Below, in pieces: positions 33,464-41,046 of a stretch of DNA of 64,000 nucleotides. Each line of letters begins with the position of its first letter. The stretch's first letter is position 1. Below the pieces are notes generated by a model. The model saw only the letters and a list, made by a program, of their open reading frames with translations, was not told the origin of the DNA and made no database searches. The DNA comes from Kumtagia yinganensis (GTDB lineage: Bacteria; Pseudomonadota; Alphaproteobacteria; Rhizobiales; Rhizobiaceae), in the NCBI RefSeq assembly GCF_040081985.1, contig NZ_JBEBMH010000024.1, positions 1-64,000 of the forward strand. The letters run 5' to 3'. Made by a program: the position numbers and the translations under genes.

Positions 33464-35017
33464 CTACTCCGCCGCAGCGCGATCCCCCTGCGCCGCGCTC
33501 ATGTACTGGTCGAGCGCAGCTGCCTGCTCCTCGCTCAGCCTAAGGCCGCGCTTGGTCCTGCGCCACAGCACGTCGTTGGCCGTCACCGCCCATTCGTGCT
33601 GCATGAGATAGCGCACCTCGGCCTCGAACAGGTCGGCGCCGAAGTTGCGGCCGAGATCGGCCTGCGAACGCGCTAGGCCCAACAAAGTGCGGGCGCGCGT
33701 GCCGTAAAGGCGTGTCAGGCGGCGGGCATGAGGCAGATCCAGGAAAGGATAGGACGCCTTCAGTTTCGCGGCCTCTGCTTCAAAACCGTCCGCAGCGAAA
33801 TCGCCGCCCGGCAGCGTGGCGCCTGCCGTCCACGGCTTGCCGCGCTTGCCGAGATGCTCCTCGATCTTCTCAAGCATCGATTCAGCGAGCCGCCGGTAAG
33901 TGGTTATTTTTCCACCGAAAACATTGACGATCGGTGCCTGGCCGCTGCCGCCTTCGGCCTTCAGCACATAATCGCGCGTCGCCTCCTGCGCCTTCGACGC
34001 GCCGTCGTCATAAAGCGGGCGCACGGCCGAATAGGTCCAGACGATGTCGGAGCGGCGTACCGGCTCCGCGAAATATTCGCTTGCGGCATCGCAGAGATAG
34101 TCGGTTTCGACATCGCTGATACGCGCATCCTTCGGATCGCCGACGAAATCCTGGTCGGTGGTGCCGATGAGCGTGAAGTCCACTTCGTATGGAATTGCGA
34201 AGATGATGCGGCCGTCGCGGTTCTGGAAAAAATAGGCGCGCGGATCGTCGAATTTCTTGCGAACGACAATATGGCTGCCGCCGACAAGGCGCACATTGTG
34301 CACGTCGTTCTGGCCGACCGTGCCCGACAGCACACGGTCCACCCAAGGGCCGGCCGCATTGACGATCAGCCTGGCCTTGACCGTCGCGGTCGCGCGGCCG
34401 CGCGTATCCTCGATGACGATCGACCAGTGTCCGTTCTCGCGGCGGGCTTCGACCACCTTGGTGCGTGTGCGGATGACCGCGCCGCGATCGGCAGCGTCGC
34501 GGGCGTTGAGCACCACGAGGCGTGCATCGTTGACCCAGCCGTCGGAATATTCAAATGCCTTTTTGAAAAGCGGCTTGAGTGGCTTGCCGGCGGGATCACG
34601 CGTCATGTCGAGCGTCTTCGTCGCCGGCAGCAGCTTGCGTCCGCCTATATGGTCGTAAAGAAAGAGGCCGAGGCGCAGGAGCCAGGCCGGCCGCAGGCCC
34701 TTGGCGTGCGGCAGGACAAATCGCATCGGCCAAATGATGTGCGGGGCCATCTTCCACAGCACCTCGCGTTCCATCAGCGCCTCACGCACCAGCCGGAACT
34801 CGAAATGCTCGAGATAGCGCAAGCCGCCATGGATCAGTTTGGTGGAGCCGGACGACGTGCCGCTCGCCAAGTCGTTCATCTCGCAGAGGAAAACCGAGTA
34901 ACCACGGCCGACGGCGTCACGTGCGATGCCGCATCCGTTGATGCCCCCGCCGATAACGAACACGTCATGGATCGCGCTTGCGTCCAACAATCCCTCCACG
35001 CTTTCGCAATGCAGCAT
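33464..35017 (-). CDS. glpD: Glycerol-3-phosphate dehydrogenase (aerobic, FAD)
   Basis: At 517 aa it has the GlpD features: VFVIGGGINGCGIARDAVGR for FAD binding near residue 19, DLASGTSSGSTKLIHGGLRY, LEHFEFRLVREALMERE, NAAGPWVDRV, and TTDQDFVGDPKDARIS with VFGGKITTYRRLAE near the end. It oxidises sn-glycerol-3-phosphate to DHAP at the membrane and feeds the quinone pool. The ATG at 35017 has a weak ribosome binding site; TTG codons about ten codons inside follow GGAGGGA and are an alternative start. It is the first gene of the catabolic operon and lies behind the palindrome at 35044-35059. Confidence 0.93.
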   Translation of the reverse strand: MLHCESVEGLLDASAIHDVFVIGGGINGCGIARDAVGRGYSVFLCEMNDLASGTSSGSTKLIHGGLRYLEHFEFRLVREALMEREVLWKMAPHIIWPMRFVLPHAKGLRPAWLLRLGLFLYDHIGGRKLLPATKTLDMTRDPAGKPLKPLFKKAFEYSDGWVNDARLVVLNARDAADRGAVIRTRTKVVEARRENGHWSIVIEDTRGRATATVKARLIVNAAGPWVDRVLSGTVGQNDVHNVRLVGGSHIVVRKKFDDPRAYFFQNRDGRIIFAIPYEVDFTLIGTTDQDFVGDPKDARISDVETDYLCDAASEYFAEPVRRSDIVWTYSAVRPLYDDGASKAQEATRDYVLKAEGGSGQAPIVNVFGGKITTYRRLAESMLEKIEEHLGKRGKPWTAGATLPGGDFAADGFEAEAAKLKASYPFLDLPHARRLTRLYGTRARTLLGLARSQADLGRNFGADLFEAEVRYLMQHEWAVTANDVLWRRTKRGLRLSEEQAAALDQYMSAAQGDRAAAE

Positions 35018-35043
35018 TTTGCCAACACCGAAAGTCTGTTGGG

Positions 35044-35080
35044 ATTATTTCGAAATAATAACGAATGTCAAACGAAAATA
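35044..35080. promoter_or_regulatory. Candidate GlpR operators upstream of glpD
   Basis: ATTATTTCGAAATAAT (35044-35059) is a perfect 16 bp palindrome. ACGAA follows at 35061 and again, as AACGAAAAT, at 35071-35079. The TTTCG/CGAAA element is the same as in the dyad upstream of glpR. Confidence 0.55.
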
Positions 35081-35104
35081 ACCGGAGTGTGCGGCGGGGC
35101 CTGA

Positions 35105-35881
35105 TCAGGAGGAAGCGAGCCGCTCGGTCTCCACAAGCTCGACCTCGTTTTCCTCGCAGATGCGGCGGATTGCCGGAAGTTCGCAAAGGTCGGTGATAAA
35201 GGTGTTCACTTGCGAGAGATGACCAATGCGCACAGGCGCGGTTCGCTCGAACTTGGTTGCATCCGAAACCAGGATGACATGGCGAGCATTGGCGATGATC
35301 GCCTGCGCGACCTTCACCTCGCGAAAATCGAAATCGAGCAGCGCGCCGTCATGGTCGATAGCCGAGGCGCCGATCACCGCATAGTCAACCTTGAACTGCT
35401 TGATAAAATCGACCGCCGCCTCGCCGACTACGCCGCCGTCAGAGCCGCGCACGACACCGCCGGCGATCACCACCTCAATGCCGGGATAGACCCTCATCCT
35501 GTTGGCGACATTGATGTTATTGGTGATGACCATAAGGCCGGCATGGTCGAGCAGCGCCTTGCTGACCTCCTCCGTCGTGGTACCGATGTTGATGAACAGC
35601 GATGCATTGTCGGGAATGATGCGGGCCGCCGCGCGGCCGATCGCCTCCTTCTCGGAAGCCGCGATCTTGCGCCGCGCCTCATATTCGACATTGGCGATGC
35701 CCGAGGGAAAAAGCGCGCCACCATGGATGCGCGAAAGCAAGCGTTGATCGCACAAGTCATTGAGATCCTTGCGGATCGTCTGGGGAGTCACGCTGAAATG
35801 CGCTGCAAGGTCGTCAACCAGGACGCGGCCGTGATCCTTCGCCATCTGCATGATTTCAGAATGGCGTGGCGACAGATACAT
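35105..35881 (-). CDS. glpR: DeoR-family glycerol regulator
   Basis: The N-terminal DeoR HTH (RHSEIMQMAKDHGRVLVDDL, AAHFSVTPQTIRKDLNDLCD) is followed by the sugar-phosphate sensor domain with IGTTTEEVSKALLDH, TNNINVANRM and KVDYAVIGASAIDHDGALLD, the usual DeoR effector site. At 258 aa it is full length. GlpR proteins repress the glp genes and are released by glycerol-3-phosphate. It stands immediately upstream of glpD in the same direction. Dyads of TTTCG type are found both before this gene (35897) and before glpD (35044), consistent with autoregulation. Confidence 0.9.
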   Translation of the reverse strand: MYLSPRHSEIMQMAKDHGRVLVDDLAAHFSVTPQTIRKDLNDLCDQRLLSRIHGGALFPSGIANVEYEARRKIAASEKEAIGRAAARIIPDNASLFINIGTTTEEVSKALLDHAGLMVITNNINVANRMRVYPGIEVVIAGGVVRGSDGGVVGEAAVDFIKQFKVDYAVIGASAIDHDGALLDFDFREVKVAQAIIANARHVILVSDATKFERTAPVRIGHLSQVNTFITDLCELPAIRRICEENEVELVETERLASS

Positions 35882-35896
35882 TAGTCTTCCTCCCGG

Positions 35897-35929
35897 TTTC
35901 GTTTTGACGTCTTCTAGTACGAAACGAAA
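35897..35929. promoter_or_regulatory. Candidate GlpR operator upstream of glpR
   Basis: TTTCGTTT (35897-35904) and GAAACGAAA (35921-35929) form an imperfect dyad with 16 bases between, 16 bp upstream of the glpR start. Confidence 0.55.
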
Positions 35930-36097
35930 GTCGGTGATAGCCCAATGCCCGCCGCAGCGCCGCCGCGAGCCGCCGGCAACGGCTGAGCCTCCCGGCGGGC
36001 AGATGTCCGGGATAGCGTTCGATTTGTGATCGACGTTGTTTCAAGCCACGCGACGCCGGAGCCGCCGACAAGCAGGATCAGTGGAATGCAGGCGATG

Positions 36098-38110
36098 CTA
36101 TTCCTGCTTCTGGCGGGCCTGCACCGGCTTCAGTCTGACGTCCCTTTGAGGACGCTTCAGGATCTTGGCGAGTTCCGGAACCTCGGCCGGCTGACGATTG
36201 CGCAGCGGCGCCTTGACCGCCATACCGTCGACGATTCGCAGCACGCTGTCGTAGAAATCGGATCCCGCCGCCGATTTTGGCGGCTCGGCCTCGTGCATGA
36301 CACTGATCACCGTGATTGCGGGGCAATTGTCCTTGATCGCCTGGTGGAAAGCCGTCTTTGCCTGCACGTCCAGCGCGCCGGTCGCCTCGTCGAGGAAAAG
36401 CAGACCGGGCTTGTGCAGCAGGATGCGCGCCAGCACCAGCCTTTGCTTCTGGCCGCCTGACAGTGTCTCGTCCCACAGTTTTCCGTCGCGGCTGGCGTCG
36501 GCCAGCCATTCGATGAATTCGCCCAGCCCCGACCTGTGCATGGCGGCGGCAACGGCGGTGTCGGCGTGGTCCCCTTCGTCGCCGGGAAGGCAGATGAGTT
36601 GTTTGAGCGACACCGGCGGCAGCCGCACGTCCTGCGCGGCATAGAAGACCGGCACGCCGTCGGGGAAGGAAACGTCACCGCCGCCATGCGGCCACAGACC
36701 GTTGATCGCCTTGATCAGACTGGACTTGCCGGAACCGGACTCGCCCTTGACGAAGGTCCATTCGCCGCGCCGGAAGCGCAGGATCGGCGCGGCCACGAAC
36801 GGTATCGCATCGTCGCCGGCATGCATGAGCTCGAGGTTGCGCACGGTCAGGCCGAACACCGCGTGCTGGCGGGCATAGCTGAAATCGAAGCGTCCGGTCG
36901 AGCGGTAGAAGTCGTCAGGGTGCTGCACGCGCTCGATGGCCTCCGCCAGATCGGTGATGCGGCGTGCATTGGCCTTCAGCGAGGCGATCGCCGGCATGAC
37001 GTGGATGAACCACGAACATTCGCGGATCAATTGGTTCACCAGCTCGGCGCCGGTGACGTAGTTCCTCAGGCTGATGTTGTTGTTGATGTAGGGCAGAAGT
37101 CCAGGCCCGTAGGAGATGATCCTGAAGGCGACGAAATCATAGATGAGTTGGAAGGACTTGAAGCCCGAATCGAACCAGTTGAGGCGCGCCCAGACGCGGT
37201 CGATGCCGGCGTAGAGGCTGGCGTTCATCTGCCGCTGCACCGCCTCGCCATGCGATGCGGCAACGTGGAAGCTGCGACGCAGGAATGTCGTCAACTCGCC
37301 GCGATAGCTGCCTTCGGCCTTCTGGCTGGCGACCGTCAGGCGCTCCAGGGCACGGCCGATCCACAGCGCGAACCAAGTGTTCAGCGGAACATAGGCGGCG
37401 ACCACCGCGAAGGCGAGAACGGCCGCGCCATACTGGCCGAGGAATTCGAGGCCGTCGATCGCCGTCGACGTCTCGATCAGCTTCTGGCCGACGAAGAACA
37501 GAGAGCTGACCACGCCCATGACGCCCATGGCCAACCCGATCGCACCACCCGCCATGTCCTTGATCGATTCGTGGACGCGCTGGTCGATGTTGTCGGGCGG
37601 CGGCAATTCATTGCCGTCGACAGAGCGGGCGGCGTGCTGGACGTGGAAATGAGTGTGATTGGCGTCGAGCAGCGCGTCGTTGAAGCGGCCATTCAGCCAG
37701 CCCCGCCATTTGCGGTGCAAGGTCGTGGATAGGAGATGGCGTATGCCGGTGAGCACGATCTCCTTGGCGACGACGAGGAAAACCAGGAAACCCGCGGTGC
37801 TCAGGATGGAGGCAAGCGGCGCTTCGTTGCCCGGCCAATGGTAAAGCGCGATGGCGCTGGTCAGATCACCGCCCGCCTCGGCCAGCCATACGCCGACCTT
37901 GCTTGAGAAAGCCGTGAGAAGCGCGATGGCCGCGGTGAGGATCCAGGCCTCCCGCCACCGCTCGGAGAACCAGTAGGCCCGCATCAGGCCCCAAAAACCG
38001 CGCATACCCGATACCGGCGTCAGCGGCGGTAACTGAGCCTTGTCTTTGCGCCACCTGCGGAACAGACGTGGCGCAGGCCCGAAGACCCACGTCCGAATCA
38101 AGGATTCCAC
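36098..38110 (-). CDS. YddA/SbmA-like ABC exporter (fused membrane and ATPase domains)
   Basis: A 670-aa half-type transporter: about six membrane segments in the first 330 residues with the ABC_membrane_2 pattern (HRKWRGWLNGRFNDALLDAN, NIDQRVHESIKDM), then an ATPase domain with Walker A GESGSGKSSLIKA, signature LSGGQKQRLVLARIL and Walker B LLFLDEATGALD. Members of this group (YddA, BacA/SbmA relatives, Rv1819c) move long-chain lipids, peptides or cobalamin. It begins with GTG after AAGGG. It is upstream of glpR with 216 bp between, so it is a separate unit; the substrate is unknown. Confidence 0.88.
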   Translation of the reverse strand: MESLIRTWVFGPAPRLFRRWRKDKAQLPPLTPVSGMRGFWGLMRAYWFSERWREAWILTAAIALLTAFSSKVGVWLAEAGGDLTSAIALYHWPGNEAPLASILSTAGFLVFLVVAKEIVLTGIRHLLSTTLHRKWRGWLNGRFNDALLDANHTHFHVQHAARSVDGNELPPPDNIDQRVHESIKDMAGGAIGLAMGVMGVVSSLFFVGQKLIETSTAIDGLEFLGQYGAAVLAFAVVAAYVPLNTWFALWIGRALERLTVASQKAEGSYRGELTTFLRRSFHVAASHGEAVQRQMNASLYAGIDRVWARLNWFDSGFKSFQLIYDFVAFRIISYGPGLLPYINNNISLRNYVTGAELVNQLIRECSWFIHVMPAIASLKANARRITDLAEAIERVQHPDDFYRSTGRFDFSYARQHAVFGLTVRNLELMHAGDDAIPFVAAPILRFRRGEWTFVKGESGSGKSSLIKAINGLWPHGGGDVSFPDGVPVFYAAQDVRLPPVSLKQLICLPGDEGDHADTAVAAAMHRSGLGEFIEWLADASRDGKLWDETLSGGQKQRLVLARILLHKPGLLFLDEATGALDVQAKTAFHQAIKDNCPAITVISVMHEAEPPKSAAGSDFYDSVLRIVDGMAVKAPLRNRQPAEVPELAKILKRPQRDVRLKPVQARQKQE

Positions 38111-38479
38111 CCCATGCCCTTTTTTTGGAATCGTAACACTTTTCGCGGTTTTTCAAACCGAAATGTCTGAAGCCGCCTAAGAAACGGGCGTCAACTTAAA
38201 GTGTCAGGTACCCACTTCGGAAGGCTAAGGGTGTGTTTCTCAAGGGATTAAGCGGGATCACTCACCCGCCGATCAAGCGTTCGTGAACTGCCCGAATGAC
38301 GACTTCTTAACGACTGCGAATCGGCGTGAAAAGAGATTCGCGAAATACTTACGATGACCATCGGCGAGGCGCCGAAATCACCCGAGACGCACACCGGCGA
38401 AATGGTTTACGCGGCACATCTGCGCCATGAGGGAGTAGGCCCGACCCAGTCAAAGGACGCGCTGTTTGCGCAGGCCGCT
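38111..38479. other. Interval upstream of the ABC exporter gene
   Basis: No gene supported. A rightward frame at 38354-38740 exists but it is antisense to a better leftward frame (38480-38686). The exporter promoter should be in the first 150 bp. Confidence 0.4.
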
Positions 38480-38686
38480 CTACTGCGAGAGGGACCTGCA
38501 AATAGAACCCGCGTCAAGACGGTTGCCGTAGATGCGGATCAAGATTCCGCAAGCCGCCCTCGCCCACTCTTCCAGCCGCCCACCCAGCGGATAACCGCCG
38601 AGTTCCGCGGGACGCTCGGTCTTGGCGTCCCATACCATCGAAGTGCCCGACGGCTCCGGCAAACAACTGAACCTCGGCCTATTCAT
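38480..38686 (-). CDS. Small hypothetical protein (68 aa) in the small-gene cluster
   Basis: The ATG at 38686 has GGAGG 13 bases upstream and GGAG directly before it. The product begins MNRPRFSCLPEPSGTSMVWD and goes on with KTERPAELGGYPLGGRLEEW and a helical AACGILIRIYGNRLDAGS. The composition is protein-like and better than that of the overlapping rightward frame. It lies downstream of two other very small leftward genes, with a 125 bp gap. No known family. Confidence 0.5.
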   Translation of the reverse strand: MNRPRFSCLPEPSGTSMVWDAKTERPAELGGYPLGGRLEEWARAACGILIRIYGNRLDAGSICRSLSQ

Positions 38687-38811
38687 CTCCACGACCACCT
38701 CCGACAAACGCCAACGCCGGCCCGTCGAATCGGTTCATGAGGAATCAAGTCATGATTAACGGTAGGTTAGGATCGGCGACGGCTCCAAACGAGACGAGAA
38801 AACCGGCTGTC

Positions 38812-38958
38812 TCACCGGGAACTCCCGTCGCGCCGTGCGAGACGGGAACGCAACCAGCCCGGCGCCTCGCCAACCCGGAGGACCCGATCCTTGCGGGCCT
38901 GCGGTATGCCCCAATGCTCGCGATAGATTTCCTCGAAGAGGAATTTAACGGGATGCAT
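38812..38958 (-). CDS. Very small protein (48 aa), paralogue of its upstream neighbour
   Basis: The product starts MHPVKFLFEEIYREHWGIPQ, which closely matches MHPLSYVFEDIYRNDWGIPR of the gene directly upstream, so the pair is a tandem duplication. The upstream gene's TAA at 38970 is part of the AAGGAG ribosome binding site, seven bases before the ATG at 38958. The rest is basic and ends at a TGA at 38812-38814. No signal or membrane segment. Function unknown. The likely transcript starts upstream of the neighbour, under TTGAATCGATCCAA operators. Confidence 0.65.
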   Translation of the reverse strand: MHPVKFLFEEIYREHWGIPQARKDRVLRVGEAPGWLRSRLARRDGSSR

Positions 38959-38969
38959 GATCATGCTCC

Positions 38970-39137
38970 TTAGGATTTGAATCGATCCAAAGACAGACCC
39001 GTGAAAAGCCCTTCTGCCCTCCGGTCGGACCTCCGGCGCCAGCCGATCACGTCCCAGCGCACCGAATGGCGGTCGGCGCGCGGAATGCCCCAGTCGTTGC
39101 GGTAGATGTCCTCGAACACGTAGCTTAGCGGATGCAT
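38970..39137 (-). CDS. Very small protein (55 aa), first gene of the LacI-linked cluster
   Basis: The ATG at 39137 follows GGAGGG at a good distance. The product starts MHPLSYVFEDIYRNDWGIPR and continues ADRHSVRWDVIGWRRRSDRR, ending in a short amphipathic tail. It shares the pattern MHP....FE.IYR..WGIP with the next gene (48 aa). Both are too short for most annotation cut-offs. It diverges from the LacI gene, and the 178 bp between holds two copies of TTGAATCGATCCAA, so repression by that LacI protein is likely. No known family. Confidence 0.68.
   Translation of the reverse strand: MHPLSYVFEDIYRNDWGIPRADRHSVRWDVIGWRRRSDRRAEGLFTGLSLDRFKS
38977..38990. promoter_or_regulatory. LacI-type operator copy inside the end of the 55-aa gene
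   Basis: TTGAATCGATCCAA, identical to the copy at 39238 and the reverse complement of the one at 39190. It is 200-260 bp from the other two, a distance compatible with repression looping. Confidence 0.55.
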
Positions 39138-39189
39138 CGCACCCTCCTTCAGAATCTATATCGACCCAATCAAGAGCCTATCGCTCATT

Positions 39190-39203
39190 TTGGATCGATT
39201 CAA
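39190..39203. promoter_or_regulatory. LacI-type operator in front of the small genes
   Basis: TTGGATCGATTCAA. On the minus strand it reads TTGAATCGATCCAA and its TTGAAT could be the -35 of a promoter for the small genes, with TAGGCT 17 bp further. Confidence 0.65.
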
Positions 39204-39237
39204 GAATAGACCTTCTCTGCGCGATGTCAAGCATAAT

Positions 39238-39264
39238 TTGAATCGATCCAAGATTTGCGCTATA
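39238..39264 (+). promoter_or_regulatory. LacI-type operator overlapping the lacI promoter
   Basis: TTGAATCGATCCAA at 39238-39251. Its TTGAAT is placed 17 bp before TATATG, giving a good -35/-10 pair for the regulator gene at 39316, so binding here would block its own transcription. Confidence 0.65.
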
Positions 39265-39315
39265 TGTCTCCTGACAAATTCGGGGGTATAAGCGACCCGA
39301 TCAAAGGGAGCGGAG

Positions 39316-40374
39316 TTGGCAAAGAGACCGATCAGGCTGGCGGACGTGGCCGTCGAGGCGGGCGTGTCGCATGGCACCGCGTCCAACGCCTTCAGCCGTC
39401 CGGAGATCGTGCGTGAAGAGGTGCGCGAGCGGGTATTCGCGGCCGCGCAGAAACTTGGGTATGCCGGCCCTGACCCACGCGGCAGGCTGTTGCGCGCCGG
39501 AAAAGTCAACGCCATCGGCGTCGCCACGGCGGAACCTCTCTCCTATTTTTTCGACGACCCGTTCGCCCGCGTTGTCATGTCAAGCATCACGCAGGCCTGC
39601 GATGCCACCGGCGCCGGCATATCGCTGGTTTCGGCCGTCAACCAGGAGCAGCTCGCTTGGAACATCCAGAGCGCGGTGGTCGACGGATTCATCGTGTTCT
39701 GCATCGAAGGCGGCTCGCGGTTGGTCGACCTCACCCGAGAGCGCCGGCTGCCTTTCGTGGCGCTGGACTACGGCTTTGACGACGATTCGATTTCGACGAT
39801 CGGCGTCGACGATGTCGCGGGCGCCCGGATGGCGGCGCTGCACCTGACCGGACTGGGGCACCGGCGCTTCGCGGTTCTGTCGCTGCAACTGGCCGATGTC
39901 ACGGCCGGCGCGATCTCCTGGGTCGAGGCGGACAAGGCGGTCTATGCCGGCACACGCGACCGGTTGCGCGGTTACGCCGAGGAACTCGCCGCCGCCGGCA
40001 TCGCCACGAACGACATTCCGCTCTACGAGACAGACAATGACTGGCCAAGCACCGCGGCCGGCCTGGAACACCTTTTCGCCGCGCCTAACCCGCCCACGGC
40101 GATCCTGGCGATGTCCGACAAGGTGGCGCTGCATGCGCTGGACTGGTTCAAGGCGCGCGGCATCGCCGTGCCGCGCGACGTGTCGGTTGTCGGTTTCGAC
40201 GGCGTGCCGGAAGGCCTTGTGTCCGACCCGCCACTGACGACGATAAGCCAGCCGATGGCCGAGATGGGCCGCCGCGCCGTCCAGACCATCCTCGGCTTCG
40301 ACGGGACGAACCGGCGCGAGACTCTGGACGTCGCGCTTACCGTGCGCGGCTCGACCGCGCCGCCGCCGGTTTGA
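39316..40374 (+). CDS. LacI-family transcriptional regulator
   Basis: The N-terminal HTH reads IRLADVAVEAGVSHGTASNA with the hinge region following (FSRPEIVREEVRERVFAAAQ). The periplasmic-binding-like sensor domain follows from residue 60 with VDGFIVFCIE, VDDVAGARMAALHLTGLGHR, AILAMSDKVALHALDWFKAR and VSVVGFDGVPEG. At 352 aa it is full length. It begins with TTG or a nearby codon after GGGAGCGG. The near-palindromic TTGAATCGATCCAA sites in front of it fit the LacI-type operator with central CG. Its effector is probably a sugar, but no sugar catabolic genes are adjacent; its nearest target is the cluster of very small genes. Confidence 0.9.
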   Translation: MAKRPIRLADVAVEAGVSHGTASNAFSRPEIVREEVRERVFAAAQKLGYAGPDPRGRLLRAGKVNAIGVATAEPLSYFFDDPFARVVMSSITQACDATGAGISLVSAVNQEQLAWNIQSAVVDGFIVFCIEGGSRLVDLTRERRLPFVALDYGFDDDSISTIGVDDVAGARMAALHLTGLGHRRFAVLSLQLADVTAGAISWVEADKAVYAGTRDRLRGYAEELAAAGIATNDIPLYETDNDWPSTAAGLEHLFAAPNPPTAILAMSDKVALHALDWFKARGIAVPRDVSVVGFDGVPEGLVSDPPLTTISQPMAEMGRRAVQTILGFDGTNRRETLDVALTVRGSTAPPPV

Positions 40375-40503
40375 GGCGGCGGCCGGGTCCGGGACGGATC
40401 ATTCGGACGATCCGTTCACGATCGCTTTTCATTCCGAGCCCGCTTCGTGGTAGATGGAAGGCAATCCCCTGTTTTGCGCCCGATCGAGAGGGAGTGTCTG
40501 GCG

Positions 40504-41040
40504 ATGAATATGAGGTTTCGCGCGCTGCTGGCCGCCTTTGCATTGGCCGGCGCGGGTTGGCTGGCGGTGGTGCCTGTTTCCGCACAGTCGAAGACCGGCG
40601 GCTGCGCGCTGGAACAGATTGGCGGCACCGACCGGCATCGCGTGCGCTGCACGAACGGCCTGTCGATCGTCGTCGAGCCCGGCGCGCGCTACACGCTGCT
40701 CGACCGAGACCGCAACGGTGAGACGGACGCGGTGCGCCTGGCCGAAAAGGCGCTTTTGCTGGAGTTTCCCGATGGCGGCGCGCCCGCCGGTTTCGAGGTG
40801 ATCACGCCCCAGGCGATCGCCGCTGTGCGCGGCACGAAATGGGCGGTCGACGTCGAGGCCGAAAAGACATCGGTCTTCGTCGAGCGTGGCAGCGTCGCGG
40901 TCGCGCGCGAGTCGGGCGAGCACAGGGTGACGCTCTCCGCCGGCGACGGTGTCGATGTCGGCCCTGGCTCAGGCCCACTGACGGTCAAGCAGTGGCCTGC
41001 ACGCCGCGTCACGGCGCTGATGGCCCGATTCGGCCGATAG
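40504..41040 (+). CDS. Exported FecR-domain protein
   Basis: The ATG at 40504 follows GGGAG. It has a signal peptide (RFRALLAAFALAGAGWLAVV, cleaved after VSAQS) and a FecR beta-domain: PQAIAAVRGTKWAVDVEAEK, TSVFVERGSVAVARESGEHR, VTLSAGDGVDVGPGSG. FecR domains in such small periplasmic proteins are thought to bind or sense ligands. The stop lies 6 bp before the CHASE2-cyclase gene, so it probably works with that receptor. Confidence 0.82.
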   Translation: MNMRFRALLAAFALAGAGWLAVVPVSAQSKTGGCALEQIGGTDRHRVRCTNGLSIVVEPGARYTLLDRDRNGETDAVRLAEKALLLEFPDGGAPAGFEVITPQAIAAVRGTKWAVDVEAEKTSVFVERGSVAVARESGEHRVTLSAGDGVDVGPGSGPLTVKQWPARRVTALMARFGR

Positions 41041-41046
41041 TCGCGC

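Noticed and set aside
38354..38740. Rightward 128-codon frame
   Set aside because: Low-complexity basic/Pro content and antisense to the better leftward frame at 38480-38686.
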